Assembly (NCBI GenBank): GCA_033085395.1
Contig: JANQBS010000095.1
Span: 1-64,000, forward strand
Length of the DNA stretch: 64,000 bases
Direction of reading: 5' to 3'
Origin: Xanthoparmelia taractica
Taxonomy: Eukaryota; Ascomycota; Lecanoromycetes; Lecanorales; Parmeliaceae
Shown here: one piece after another, positions 46,380 through 58,783 of the stretch
Position numbering within the stretch: the first letter of the stretch is position 1
Layout of the letters: the number at the start of each line of letters is the position of its first letter
The notes under the pieces: model-generated
Seen by the model: the letters and a program-made list of their open reading frames with translations, nothing else
The model's database searches: none
What the model was told of the DNA's origin: nothing
Made by a program: the position numbers and the translations under genes

Positions 46380-47015
46380 GTCATGCTTGTACTTTACATT
46401 GCATCCAGCAAGCGGTCCGACTACTTCACTACATGTCTAATAGCTTCGCACGGCGTGCTGAGTTTCCATATTCTCAGCGCGCCTTGACTATTGGCTTGAA
46501 GAGCAGACCTATCAATCCACAACCCTACCCTTTCATTCACTTCTTCACTTCGACTGTTTTAGCTTCCAATACTTGCAGCGCATCCTGTCTGCTTGATTGA
46601 GGAGCAGCCTCGCACTGGCCAACCCTCCATCTCCCCCATCTCTCCAAATTCTACAGAATCTGTGCTCTTCTTCATATCATCTGGATCTCCTGCACTTGAA
46701 GTTATCCTCACTTTCGAATCAAAGTGCGGATTCAACGATCAGCTCATCCGTCAATCTCAGGTCCATCTCATCCGGCTCGAATCCATCTGATCCTTGGTAG
46801 CTCAGTCCCTCATCACTCCATGCTTCTTCTTCACTATCATTGTCGCTCGCTTCTATTTCAGCTCTGTCATTGATCTTAAAGAAGCTTTCTTCAAAGACCT
46901 AAAGCAAGATCGGAAGAACCATAATATTTTCCCTATATCCTAACGCGAGGCTCAATATCTCACAGCCTAGACTCGCCAACTATCAGGTACACTCACAAGA
47001 CTAGCCTGCATCACG
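46380..47015. other. Upstream region of the BTB gene
   Basis: No gene is recognised; pyrimidine-rich, consistent with a fungal promoter and leader. Confidence 0.5.
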
Positions 47016-47886
47016 ATGCCTTCCAAAGCAGACGATTCTACCCCGTCAAAGGCGCGCGCTAAGCCTTCCGTTGCCTACGTTGCCTATGAGCTCGCTATAC
47101 CGGATCTCAAACCTCTGGGCTCGTACGTCATATTTCCCTCTCTGTACATGTGCCCAGAACAAATCTGACATGCTTAGGCTTCTAACCATCAACACGGTAG
47201 ACATCTTCGTCGGTCCAAAGCGCAAAGCATTCCGCGTCCACGAAGCCCTCCTCTGCGACCGCTCCGACTACTTCCGCGCCACCTTCCTCGGCGAATTCGC
47301 CGAAGCAAAATCCAAAGAGCTCTACCTCCCCGACGACAACGCCGCCTCCTTTGAGCTCTTCATAAACTGGCTCTACGGCGGCGACACGCACATCAGCGAA
47401 CCAACCACCGACGACGACCTCCTCGCCTCCTTCGGCCTCCTCGCCCTCGCAGAAAAAATCCTCATCGAACACCTCCGCAACCTCGCCACCGACCGCATCC
47501 GCGCTTATTACCGCTCCTCGAAGGCGCGCGTGCAAGGCCGCGACCTGTGCTTCGTCTTCGACAATACGCGCGCGCACCTCATGCAGCGATCGCTCGCCGT
47601 CGTCGCGGCGATGCAGACGCTCAAGACGTGCGCGAATAGGGGATTGCCGCCCGATATGCGGGAGTTGGTTATGAGGGGCGGGGAGGTCGCGGCGGCGTTT
47701 ACGAAGTATTTGCTGTATTCGCAGGAGCATGGGAAGGGGACGCGGATCGAGCATATGCTTGATGCGAACCGGAGCTGCACGTTTCATTATCATGATTGTA
47801 CGCCTGTGTGTAAGGGGCCGGCGGTGGGGAAGCTGGATGATCTTGAGGAAGGGGGGAGTGCGTTGAAAGGCAAGGTTGGCAAGTGA
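47016..47886 (+). CDS. BTB/POZ domain protein
   Basis: Two exons (47016-47122, 47178-47886; 55-nt intron, gtacgt...cttag) give 271 aa. A short basic leader (MPSKADDSTPSKARAK) precedes a BTB domain at about residues 35-135: VDIFVGPKRKAFRVHEALLC, RSDYFRATFLGEFAEAKSK, then FELFINWLYGG. The rest is helical (RDLCFVFDNTRAHLMQRSL) with a Gly/Lys tail. BTB domains dimerise and often recruit substrates to Cullin-3 ligases. Fungi have many stand-alone BTB proteins of unknown job, and this one has no second recognisable domain. Exon 2 is markedly richer in C and G at third positions than the flanks, supporting real coding use. Confidence 0.87.
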
Positions 47887-48752
47887 AGGGGAGGGATGCA
47901 ATGCGGCGGGGTTTGCTGGATGGATGGTGGGGGATATTTACGGGAGAGAGTCCGAGCGTTGCAATGGAAGGGAGATGTCGTTTTGAACGCCTTGTCCTTG
48001 AAACAGAGGCGGTGGTATCATTTCTGATTTGCGGGACAAGTGGCGGGGCCGTTGATCAGCACATGGAATGCAGACGATGCCAGCAGTCAAAGCAAGCTAT
48101 AGTAATTACGAAAGCAACACAATCCGCCTTCTCGTCCGTACCCGTTTCTGACTCATCCATCACCCATATATCAAAGATGCCCCACTGTCCTTGCTCTCAG
48201 CCGTAGTCTCGTGTTTCTCGAGAAGTTCATACACACAGGCCCATTTCTTCACACCTAAAAATGATGACTATATTCGACAACGTGGTATACGATACCTCTA
48301 TTACGCGAAGCCGCTGATTTCGAGGACCTTATACTCCATATTAAAGGTAAGACGTGAGATCAACAGGATGGTGTACTATGTCTCGTCGACTAGGGTCAGA
48401 TTGCTCGGCGCTCTCCTCTCCATGTTCGGGGTGCAAAGAAGCTTGTTCGCCAACTGTGTCTCGTTCATATCAGTTTCAAGAGCGGGCTTGAGTTTGCACG
48501 ATAAGTGAGGAGTGTGACATCTCAAAAATGCGATGCGTCTCTCAACTCCATACCCAAACTGTTGATCTATAGGCGTTGGAGGGTGTATCTTAACTACGCT
48601 AATGTAAATAAGGTAGAGTACGAGCACGCCTAATGCTAGCCAAGAGTCTGAGATGGTGAGATCACTTCCCATCTCCAACCCGCCTTCAGCTCTACAATTG
48701 ACCATTTCCCTTTTCAAAAGAAATACTAGACTTCTTTGCTCTAACCCTCACT
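47887..48752. other. Gene-free stretch
   Basis: Downstream of the BTB gene and upstream of the Sdh5 gene; no gene recognised. Confidence 0.55.
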
Positions 48753-49771
48753 ATGTATCTCCTCAGGAATGCTCCACGCTCCGCACAGCCATTCTCAAGA
48801 GTGTTGAGACCTTTATCTACATCAATTCCCCGCACCTACCCTAAACCCTCCTCACATGAGAATGCCGCAGAATGGCAAGATATTCAAAAGTCCAAACCTG
48901 AAGGGCCACACATGACAAACACCACTTCTACCATCGCCAATGAGATGCCCAGCGTGGGCGCTGATAAGCCCCCTCCCGAACTTCTCACCTCCGTCGACCC
49001 AGACTTCGTATCAAAAGACTCGGTCCCAGAAAACACAGAGCGTATGACAGCAGGCACTCAGAAGGGTGCACCAGAGGGGGGTGCTAATGCAGAACTCGAG
49101 GTCGGCGAGATGGAAGGAGCAAGCTTCAAGGTGGAGCCTCTGAGGCGGACTGGTGAAGATGGCAACACCATGCGCGCTAGGTTGTTATGTCCGTTTCTCT
49201 ACGCTATATGGCCATTACCGGCATGCAGAGGCTGACTCAAACTCGTTCCATAACAGATCAGAGCCGCAAGAGGGGAACCCTCGAGAGTGACCTCCTCCTC
49301 TCCACCTTCGCTGACACCAACCTCCCCCGCATGACCACGAAGCAGCTTCAACAATACGATCTCTTCCTCGATGAGAACGACTGGGATATTTATTACTGGG
49401 CCACACAGGAACCGACACCTACATCCCGTGAGACCGCAGAAGGTGGCAATCCCGACTCGTCTACGCCGGTTGCTCAAGGCAAAGCCATGGACAAGTCCGA
49501 GACCGATGCGTGGAGAAAAGGCGCACCCAGAAGCGGTGAATGGGCTCAGACTGTTGGCACATTCAAACCTGCCTATAGACCTGTACCAAAGAGATGGCAG
49601 AATAGTGAGATCCTAGCACTGCTAAGGAAGCATGTCATTGACCGAAGCGCTGGTGGCGTGCATGAGGAGCCCAAGGCGAAGGTGGAGGGGAAGGGACTGG
49701 GACAAAGCGTAAAAGGCACTGGAGGAGGTGGATTGGGAATGATGCCTGAAGTGCAGAACTTCGATGTCTGA
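48753..49771 (+). CDS. sdh5: Succinate dehydrogenase assembly factor 2 (Sdh5/SDHAF2)
   Basis: Two exons (48753-49188, 49257-49771; 68-nt intron, donor GTCCGT) give 316 aa. The N-terminus (MYLLRNAPRSAQPFSRVLR) is a mitochondrial presequence. The conserved domain is assembled across the splice: MRARLLY|QSRKRGTLESD, with the flavinylation motif RGTLE, then LPRMTTKQLQQYDLFLDEND and WDIYYWATQ. Sdh5 attaches FAD covalently to Sdh1 in the mitochondrial matrix. The protein is longer than yeast Sdh5 because of a long Ser/Pro/Glu-rich region before the domain and a Gly/Lys-rich tail ending MMPEVQNFDV, both common in filamentous fungi. Confidence 0.92.
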
Positions 49772-50286
49772 ATGGCGCTCCTCATCACTGGGTGTGTAGG
49801 ATCTGCAATAACCATCATCGAATCGGTCCACAAGCCTTCCGCCGGGTGTTTTGAATCATATGCACAGTAGCAGCCTTGACACAAAGGATTCTTTCAGCTT
49901 CTTCTTCAAAAGCCATGCGCTACGACCTGCTGTGATTGCCGTCTGAAGGTCACTTTCGCTACAATTGTGATTTAGGCTGCATTCAGCGACATTCCTCGTG
50001 GTTGGCCCACCAGCCACCAATACTGTTTTCAGCAGCACTTTTGGCTGTGTATTTTACATTCCCCATACCCTTGTGGAATGCTAAGCGAAGGCTGTAAGTG
50101 ATGTTGTATCTTAAAACCCTACTCGTTCTGCACATCCAATTGTTTGTTTCTGCTCGTTGAAGGAAGTTTTTGCAAACAGGTATCATCACTTTCAGCTCTT
50201 CTGCTGCACGATTCACACTCTTTTCACCAAGTCCTTCAAGGCCCTACTTGTTGATCGCAATACAAAAAGACCGCTCGCCTGGACGC
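49772..50286. promoter_or_regulatory. Upstream region of wetA
   Basis: About 515 bases before the chosen start. An in-frame upstream ATG at 50170 exists, so part may be coding or leader. No AbaA-type site is claimed. Confidence 0.35.
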
Positions 50287-52026
50287 ATGCAGCCAGACAC
50301 AATGCTGAATTTGGGCTACTATCACGCTACGGATAAAGAATGCGGCAACACTAATACGCAGATTGAAGACCCTTACGATAGCCTCTTTGAACAATGGCTG
50401 AACGAGGAACCGACCACCATCAGCCAAACGGCCGATGGATCCGATGACTATCATGATTTCGATTTTGCGTTCGATCAGGAGACGGTATCGAGTGGAAGCC
50501 ATTCTACTGGAAGCAAGACTACCAGCTTGCCTTCTTCCCAGCGACAACCCGCAGATAGTCAACCCTTTTCACCTCCCCAGCTGACTCTACCCTTGCGAAG
50601 CCGCCCTTCTCTCATTCAATGCAAAGCGCCCACTCTAAAAGGTGCAATATCAAGTAGCGAACTTCTCAACTTGGAAGGGAAAGTGTGCAACAAGAAACCT
50701 CAACCGAAGGTTCCATCAATCTCATCTTCGTCCTCTTCTGCTGCACCAAGGCTCGGAGGAACGCTACGGCGAAAGGCAAAATTCTACGCTGCTGCGCCAG
50801 AATCACAGCGTGACAGATCGCAAAGAGTCTCAAAGGCCCCTTCAAGCGAGATGATGCGACCTTCGTATCACTATCGGCAAGAGACGCTGGGGTGTCATGA
50901 GTGGACACAGCGGCTTGAGCAGATCAGTCTTCAGACCCCAAACAATACCCCTCAAATGTCACCTCCACGTACGAGAGGCAGCTTTCGAGACAACCGACCT
51001 GGCCACATTGTGACTTCAAGTCATAATTCCGGACAACAGCATACGAAAGATGCTTTGAGGGCTTCTAATATGAAGTCAGAAGCAGCCCAAGAGACATCTA
51101 CGACTCCACAGACAACTTTTTATAGGCCTCTCCCTAATGCTCCAGTGTTTCAGGGCCAAGTGAGCGATGCCGAGGTAAGCTCCATGCCCTCGACCAGCGG
51201 GGATGTCGAGACAGGGGACAAACGACGGGGAAGCGAACGCACACGCGCGCGACAACTTCGCCACCCATCATCATGGAATCAACTGCCCATATCTCCTCTC
51301 GATCTCGACTACTCGGCCGTGTCGCCAACCCATGTTCAGCCCAGCTGGTTGCAACGTCTCCCAGAAAACGTCAATGTGGGCGCCTACCAACACAACGCTG
51401 GGGCCACGCAGTCAATGCCTGGAATGGCGCAGGCCTCGTCAGACTACGCGAGTCAAGACTTCCCCATCCAACACGAGGCGTATGGCCACTTCGTGAATGA
51501 AGATCCTTCGACCGGCTACTCGGTCGTGCCGTCGAATCCGCTACGGTCGCCAGACGTAGAGGAAATACCGATTGCGCTTTACAGAGACGATGACCCCGAC
51601 CTAGCCGGAATGGCTCGCCCTTACTCTCCCCGGCTACGCTCTCAATCGGTCTCGCCCCCGCTACATTCTCCAACCAAATCTCGGGGCCGGTCAAAGATGC
51701 GCAGCCACAAGAAGACGAAATCGGTGGGCCAACTGAAGCAACCGAAATCATGCAGCACGCTCAAACCGGCCAAATCGCTGGGCAACATCAAATCCCCCAA
51801 ACCCAGCAGCTCCAACTTTGACAACTTTGTCAATTTCACGGCACAGGATAGCGATAGGATCCTGACTGGGGTGGCGCCCAGCGGCAGCTCGAAGACGAAG
51901 GCGAGGAGGGAGCAGGAGGCGAATGAGAAGAAGCGGAAGTTGAGTTTGGCGGCGATGAAGGCGATTGAAGAGGCGGGTGGGGACGTTAATGCGGTGGAAA
52001 TGTTGAAGGCCGAGTTTGATGATTGA
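50287..52026 (+). CDS. wetA: Developmental regulator WetA (conidial maturation)
   Basis: Single exon; from the ATG at 50287 (MQPDTMLNLGYY) 579 aa. An upstream in-frame ATG at 50170 would add 39 residues. An N-terminal acidic motif (DPYDSLFEQWLNEE) fits the conserved start of WetA. The middle is Ser/Pro/Gln-rich and disordered. Basic repeats (SKMRSHKKTKSVGQLKQPKS) precede the diagnostic C-terminus: FDNFVNFTAQDSDRILTGV, APSGSSKTKARREQEANEKK and RKLSLAAMKAIEEAGGD. WetA is the last member of the BrlA-AbaA-WetA cascade. It controls conidial wall maturation, trehalose and spore-specific genes, and acts in the nucleus. The C-terminal match is what identifies it. Confidence 0.9.
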   Translation: MQPDTMLNLGYYHATDKECGNTNTQIEDPYDSLFEQWLNEEPTTISQTADGSDDYHDFDFAFDQETVSSGSHSTGSKTTSLPSSQRQPADSQPFSPPQLTLPLRSRPSLIQCKAPTLKGAISSSELLNLEGKVCNKKPQPKVPSISSSSSSAAPRLGGTLRRKAKFYAAAPESQRDRSQRVSKAPSSEMMRPSYHYRQETLGCHEWTQRLEQISLQTPNNTPQMSPPRTRGSFRDNRPGHIVTSSHNSGQQHTKDALRASNMKSEAAQETSTTPQTTFYRPLPNAPVFQGQVSDAEVSSMPSTSGDVETGDKRRGSERTRARQLRHPSSWNQLPISPLDLDYSAVSPTHVQPSWLQRLPENVNVGAYQHNAGATQSMPGMAQASSDYASQDFPIQHEAYGHFVNEDPSTGYSVVPSNPLRSPDVEEIPIALYRDDDPDLAGMARPYSPRLRSQSVSPPLHSPTKSRGRSKMRSHKKTKSVGQLKQPKSCSTLKPAKSLGNIKSPKPSSSNFDNFVNFTAQDSDRILTGVAPSGSSKTKARREQEANEKKRKLSLAAMKAIEEAGGDVNAVEMLKAEFDD

Positions 52027-52799
52027 TTGTGGGCTTTTTGGATGTATAGAACAGAGTATTAAATGGATCATCAAACAGAGAGATATCAATACTAACGTAA
52101 CGTTTCCTTACCTTAGATACCAAGAACACTTGCCTTAATCGGGTGGACTAATGGTAGCTTAAAATACTATTGTCATGCTCGTAATAATTGAAGGTACCTG
52201 TACATTAAACTTCCGGCGTCTGCCGATGGGCCGGATAGGGCTTCCGAAAAAAGGAGGCTAAAAACCGGAGATATTTGATGTCATTCTTGTTTTAACTGTC
52301 GATCACTACTTGTAATTACAGTATAGCAGCAGCTCGGACTTTGCACAATTCAATTGAACGAATTGCATTGCATAAATTACCTTTATTTTTTTATGCACGT
52401 TTCACTAATCACCATGATGGCATTTTCTTGGCATTCTCCTCACAATTAGAGGAAACAAGTCTCCGGTCAAAAGCATCCGAGCTCTTCTGTCATCCTGGGC
52501 AGCAGTCACCTTCTTACCTCACCGTCTCTCCTTCTCTCTTGTGCCGATTCTTACTCATCTTCCACTCTACTCTCCTCTACCCATCCCTTAGGATTCAATA
52601 GTCGAGATGCCTCTCCTTCACTCTACACTTTTCCGCCCTTTACATAATAGTACCTACCTCTTTCCATCACTCGTCCAATACGCGTGACAGAAGGCATTCC
52701 ACCAGCCGCGGCATACTCCAGACCATCGTCATACCTTGCACTGCTTGGAATCAAGCACACTGAATCACAGCCAGACTTGTGCCCCCTCATCCTCTCACA
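52027..52799. promoter_or_regulatory. Region between wetA and the glucosyltransferase gene
   Basis: Holds the 3' flank of wetA and the pyrimidine-rich upstream region of the next gene. No gene is recognised. Confidence 0.45.
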
Positions 52800-55700
52800 A
52801 TGAAAGACTCCTCATCCATCTCGGAAGAGAATGGGGTCGCCAACATCCTTCCAATACCACCCGCACTCGAGTTTCCCTTTCCCAGACACAGCATCGAATC
52901 GTCCCCCACCCCATCCAAGGCACCATCCGAGATACTCCCACATCATGCTTCAGTCCCCAGCACGATGCCGCCCGTCAACGATGGGGCTCCGGTGCCATCG
53001 AAGACCTCAATGACACCTAGTCTCGACAAAGCACCTAAAGCGCCTCGGCCACGGACGAAGAGGAGGTTCAAATCGGAACGCCCTGTCTCACTTCAAAGAA
53101 CGTCGACGTTGTTGAGGCCGCGAAGGGTTAACACTGGACACATGCCTACGCTTCTAAACAACGCGGCTGGTGGCCAATCTTCTGAGGATGACTCGTCCTC
53201 CTCAGACGATGAGTCGGACATGAAGCTGGTCTCTAGCCCCTCGAACCTTAGCGGCCGATCACCTAGCACTAGGGGACCCACCGGAAGGGTGTCTGAAGCA
53301 GACCAGAACAAGGGACGGAGATCAACCGGGGGACAGTTCCGGAAGTTTTCTGTGGGCAACGAAAATTACAAGACAAAAGGGAGGGTCTCGAAAAGAGATG
53401 GACGCTTGAATATCAGGATCAACGAAACAAACGATCATGGTTATCTGGCGCATGCACTCGGCGCGACTCTGCAGCATCATTTCAAGCGGCATCGCAACGA
53501 CGACGGACCAGAGCCAGAGCAGGCTCTGTCGCCATTACGCGATGAGGATAACAGTAGGCGACCAGACTTGGTAGCGAGGCTGTCTGCTCTTTCTGCTTCT
53601 CCATCGTTGGATGAAGACACATCAAGGCCAACTCTTAACATCGTGATCATGGTGATTGGAAGTAGAGGAGACATACAACCTTTCCTGAAGCTTGGTAAGC
53701 TGTTAAAAGAGGAACATGGTCACCGCGTACGAATGGCCACGCATCCTGCCTTCAAGACCTTTGTCGAACAAGATTCAGGCTTGGAATTTTTTTCGGTTGG
53801 AGGTGATCCAGCAGAGCTCATGGCGTTCATGGTCAAGAATCCTGGCTTGATGCCCTCCGTGTCTACAGTAAGAGCAGGCGAGGTTGGCCGAAGGCGAGAC
53901 GCAATGTTTGAGATGTTTCAAGGCTTTTGGAGAGCATGCATCAACGCGACAGATGACGAGATCCTTCCAGCTAATCGCAGAATGATGGAGGACAAGCATC
54001 CCTTCGTTGCGGATGCCATAATCGCCAATCCACCATCCTTCGCACATGTTCATTGCGCAGAACGGCTAGGAATTCCTCTGCATCTAATGTTCACGTTTCC
54101 TTACACTCCCACTCAGCAGTTCCCGCATCCTTTAGCGAACATCAAGAAGAGTAATGTAGATACCAACTATACTAATTTCATGTCATATCCGCTGGTCGAG
54201 ATGATGTACGTCAAATCGGGTACATTACCTATCAAAAGAAAGCGGTTGCTGACAGAATCCTAGGACGTGGCAAGGACTAGGGGATCTGGTCAATCGCTTT
54301 CGAGTAAAGACACTTGGGCTCGAGCCGGTTTCTACTCTGTGGGCCCCCGGACAGCTGTTCCGTTTGAAAGTACCCTACACGTACATGTGGTCGCCCGGCC
54401 TGATCCCAAAGCCAGCAGATTGGGGCTCGGAAATTGATATTGCCGGCTTCGTCTTCCTCGATCTCGCATCTTCTTTCAAGCCACTAGAGACGCTAGCCAA
54501 ATTCTTAGAGGCCGGTGAACCTCCCGTTTACATCGGCTTCGGCAGCATCGTCGTGGATGATCCTGATAAATTTACCTCCCTCATATTTGAAGCAGTCAAA
54601 AAATCTGGTGTCCGTGCACTTGTGAGCAAAGGATGGGGAGGTCTGGGAGACGAAGGCAACACACCAGACAATATCTACATGCTAGAGAATACCCCACATG
54701 ATTGGCTCTTTCCTCGTGTCAGCGCAGTGGTACATCATGGAGGGGCTGGGACAACAGCCATTGGCCTAAAGTGTGGTAAGCCTACAATGATTGTGCCATT
54801 CTTCGGAGATCAGCCATTTTGGGGTGCGATGGTCGCAAGAGCGGGTGCGGGTGCTCACGAGGCCATCCCCTACAAGAAGCTTACGGCCGATGTGCTTGCG
54901 GAAGGAATCAAGCAATGTCTCACGCCAGAAGCAAAAGAGGCTGCAGAGAAAATTGCGAAGTCGATTGCAGAGGAGGGAGACGGTGCCAAAAACGCTGTGG
55001 AATCGTTCCACCGTCACCTGCCAATGCGCGGCCCTCACTCAATGCGTTGCTCTATTCTCAGTGACCATGTCGCAGTCTGGACACACAAGCGCTCAAACCT
55101 GAAGCTGTCGGCACTGGCAGCAGAACTCTTGATTGAGCAGAGAAAGATTCAATGGAAGGACCTTAGGCTGTGCCGGCACTACGATTGGAATGACTTTAAA
55201 GGGCCCGGTGAACCTTTCACCGGAGCCGGCGCGGCACTTGCACGTTCCGCTGGCGGCATTGCTAAAGGCCTTGGTGGGATGCCTGTCAGGTGGGCAAAAA
55301 CTATCCGGAAAAAGGAAAAGATGGAGCAGAGACAAAAAGAGCAGAGGAAGTCCCAAGCGCAACGAAGGGTTAGTGAGAGCAAATGCCATCCTCAATCGAA
55401 CGGGCGGGTTGACGAGAACGAGGGAGCGGAAGACGAGGATGGCGGAAGTGATGGCCACCTGCCACATGGAGGACAAGTTGGCGCCGAGAAGCATCTTCCA
55501 GAGCCACATACTCTTTCAGGTCGAGCACATGATGACTTTGAGAAGTATAGGAACAAACAGGATGTCGAGCTGGCTAAGCCAACAATGAAAGATGCTCCAG
55601 TCGCTGACGACTACGTAACCTCCGAAGTCGGATCAGAAAGATCCGATGAGCAGTACCCCACTCAAGACTTGGTTCAAGATCTTGCAGAAGATACCGGACA

Positions 55701-56604
55701 AGGGTTTGCTAAAACGGGTGAAGCACTGGCGAAAGCTCCGATGGATCTCTCACTCGCCATCGCGCAAGGGTTTCACAACGCTCCACGTCTCTATGGTGAT
55801 GATACCGTCCGTACTCCTCCGCGTATATCAGGATTCCACTCCGGCCTCCGCGCTGCTGGCTCTGAGTTCACCTTTGGTATCTATGACGGCGTCACGGGTC
55901 TGATATCACAGCCATACCATGGTGCTCGCAAAAACGGTGCGCTCGGCTTCGTCCAAGGTGTAGGCAAAGGTGTTGGTGGTTTCGTACTCAAGGATTTGGC
56001 TGCTATCATTGGACCTTTTGGGTATACACTCAAGGGGGTACATAAGGAGCTCATCAAGGGTCGGCAGCCGACTGCATTCATTCGCAGAGCCCGTATAATC
56101 CAGGGATTCAGAGACGCTCGGGCTCTCGATGATAAGGCTAGGCAGCGAGAATTGACCAAGATCGAAGCTGCATGGCAGATCATTTCCGAGATTCAAAAGG
56201 AGGAGAAAGCGCAGAAGGAAGAGGGCCTGAAGGGACGGGTAGCCTTGTTGAAAGAGAAGAGAAAGATGGGCAAGAACGACACTTACGAGTCTGTATATCA
56301 GGCGAAGAAAGCGCTAGAGATGAAACGAGAAGACCGCAGGGAGAGGGAAAGCGTGGCGATTGCGAGAAGTAGCGGGGAAGAGAGCAGAGGGAGCAAGCTG
56401 CTCAAGAAGATGGCTGGGACACCAAGGCGCGGGGCTTCGAAGAACAGAGAACCCACAGATGGGAAGCCGAAAGGTGCGGATCGGGATATCAAGAAAGAGG
56501 TGCTTGACTTGGGCCATGGGACAATCTCCATGAATGGTAGCGTGGGGAAAGAAGGGAGGGCGGAAGCGGGTTCCACCAACGGCACAGTGAACGGGGCTGC
56601 TTAG
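52800..56604 (+). CDS. Sterol/lipid UDP-glucosyltransferase-like protein with VPS13-like C-terminal segment
   Basis: Two exons (52800-54205, 54264-56604; 58-nt intron) give 1248 aa. Residues 1-275 are Pro/Ser-rich, basic and disordered, with an acidic SSEDDSSSSDDESD patch. The glycosyltransferase fold starts at about 278 (LNIVIMVIGSRGDIQPFLKL) and ends near 700, with HHGGAGTTAIGLKCGKPTMI and FFGDQPFWG, the sugar-nucleotide site of Atg26/UGT51-type sterol glucosyltransferases. Unlike Atg26 there are no recognisable PH or GRAM domains. Near residue 1018 comes GLISQPYHGARKNGALGFVQ and GVGKGVGGFVLKD, which resembles the C-terminal segment of VPS13/ATG2 lipid-transfer proteins. A charged helical tail closes the protein. 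It likely acts on lipids at a membrane; the acceptor is unknown. The first ATG after the upstream stop context is 52800. Confidence 0.88.
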
Positions 56605-57897
56605 ACGATGCTCGTAGCAAGTCTATATCGATAAGTTAGAATAGTGATACCCTCTGTAAACGAATGTATGTCCTTGCTGACTGCCTGGTGTATCGGAAAG
56701 ACATTGTGGCCAGATACAACAGTACTTACGCTTCCCTGATGAAGCTTAGCGCTGTCTATTATAGATTTACCGTAAGTTTTTTCGCCAGCAGAGAGAGGTC
56801 TTTCACCTCATCATCAGTTCCCACAAAGTTATCCACATCCATTATCGATTGATAAGCATCAAGTGATATTAGGAGAAAGGTTGGACTTTCGAGATTATGA
56901 TGGGCTGCCTCTCCTTCGGGAAGGAAATATCTTTGTCGGAAAGGGTATTCCTGGTATGCTGATGGAATTGTGCCTCTTCATTTTGGATTTTCTTGGGCAT
57001 ATACGCACTGCACTTGTACTCAAAGTTGGCAAAAAGACTCCGAGTATGTAGGTCTGTAAGTTGGTCGGATAACGCGTGTTGTTGTTGCTTGTCTTTCTCT
57101 GTCATCCCAGCTTTAAGAACACAAACGACTTGCAAGACGATTGGGAGCAGTGGACCGATCATGTTTGGCTTTGACACGACACCTGTAAGAAAGGAGGACT
57201 TGAGCAAGGTGCTGTACATTGGCTGGGTCAACCAGGCGAATGTGGTTAATTATTAGCCTGCTACTGTCAAAGGGGAGGGCATAGTTGAGAGTACGATCCC
57301 AAAGGAGATGGCCGGTTTCGCATTTACAGCACTAACCAGGCAGAGCACAGCCAAGGATGTCAATAGCCTACTGATGTGACAATAGCGAGCCTACGCCCGT
57401 GCAGATTTCCTGATCGTTACTTTGTTGGCTCGGGAGGCGAGATGATGTACATGCGAATACTTATTCCCGGTGCGTGCTGCACATCAACATTCTGAATTGC
57501 CTCTAAGCGCTATTTTCTAAAAAAAATATCCTCATCTCTTTTCGTTAAAATCTATCATCCTCTCCCTAAAACGCTATCTGTTCATTGACCTGTTTCTTCG
57601 ATCTTTCTTGTCCCTTTTCCCGCCCGCCCGAGCACCAAATACGCGGCGACACATCTTCTCGCCGCATAGTCCATCCCCACTCGCGCTCACGGGTTTGCGT
57701 TATATCTGCGCTTCCAGTCATGTTCGGTCTAGAGCATGGCAAAGCTTAAAATCGCATCTGTGTGTCCCATCCTTCCACCTCGCTAATCTTCTCAGATCCC
57801 AGCTGGACCAAGAATCATCAGCTATGAACCGGCCCGCAGGTGGTAGTCAGGCATACCGAATCCAGAAACTGGTGCACCGGACCAGAAACATCACAAG
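56605..57897. other. Gene-free stretch
   Basis: No gene is recognised. A minus frame at 56869-57231 (120 codons) with a hydrophobic stretch matches no family I know. Confidence 0.5.
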
Positions 57898-58783
57898 ATG
57901 GCTCCAATAACGCTTCCTCTCCTCCTCACTACCATCACCCTCCTACTCCTCCACCACCACCAACCCCTCATCACCACCGCCTCCCCCCTCTCCCCAATAT
58001 CACTATTCGCAAACACAAACACAACCACGCCTGCAGTACACGCACCATCCAACAACATCCAATGCGTCGAATCCCCCGACTGGGTGACGGGCCGATTCTT
58101 CCCCTACGACTGCTTCAGCGCCATCGGGCGCTTTCAACACAACGAGGTAGACCGGTCCGTCTCTCCCTCCCCTCCCTCCCTCCCTCTTCTTCCCCCAACT
58201 ACCCCCATTCATCCACTCACTCACCAACACCCCTCCTGCTCCCCCTTCCAGACACCCAAGCACCGTCTACGAATTCCTCTCCGCGGGCCTCTCGCCCCTC
58301 TACCCGGCATTCACGCAGCGCACGCCGCGCAAGTACACCTACCAATCCTGCACCATGGCCATCGTCATGCTGGCCGATCTGCCGCACGGCCTGCCGGGGC
58401 TGCCCCCGCCGGCGGAAAGCTGGACGCGAACGGACATGTGCGATTATGTGTCTATTGAGACGGCGGTGTTGAATGTGCGGGATGGGTGTTTGAGTATTGT
58501 TTTGGACCGAGAGATGGAAGGGAAGGAAGGAGGGGATGGGGACAGGGGGAAAGGAGAAGGAAAAGGAAAAGGAAAAGGAAAAGGAAGGGCAGGCGGCGTT
58601 GGCTTCGTGAATCCGGTCGGTTACGATACGGCGGGCATGCATGGCGCTATTGGCGTCTTCTTGTGGGACACGGACAGTATGATGAATCGCGCCGTGGTGG
58701 GGGGAGTAGAATTTGGGAATGTGAATAGGACGGCAGGCGTGAGTGGTGTTGGTGGTGGGACGAGGGTGGTGCGGATCTCGTAG
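57898..58783 (+). CDS. Predicted secreted protein of unknown function
   Basis: Two exons (57898-58154, 58252-58783; 97-nt intron, donor GTCCGT, acceptor ttccag) give 262 aa. A strong signal peptide (MAPITLPLLLTTITLLLL) is followed by a His/Thr/Pro spacer. The mature part contains paired Cys (CVESPDWVTGRFFPYDC), YEFLSAGLSPLYPAFTQR, CTMAIVMLADLPHGLPG and CDYVSIETAVLNVRDGC, and ends with a Gly/Val tail. The pattern of a few Cys, one secretion signal and no catalytic motif is common among fungal secreted proteins. A six-base GGAAAA repeat inserts a Gly-Lys run (GKGKGKGKG) before VGFVNPVGYDTAGMHGAIG. No membrane anchor is seen after the leader. Family unknown. Confidence 0.72.
58547..58586 (+). 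repeat. Coding (GGAAAA)n microsatellite
   Basis: About six imperfect copies inside the secreted-protein gene; the six-base unit keeps frame and encodes Gly-Lys repeats, so the protein length is likely to vary between strains. Confidence 0.85.

Noticed and set aside
56869..57231. 120-codon minus-strand frame with a hydrophobic segment
   Set aside because: No family recognised, no intron or start context to support it.
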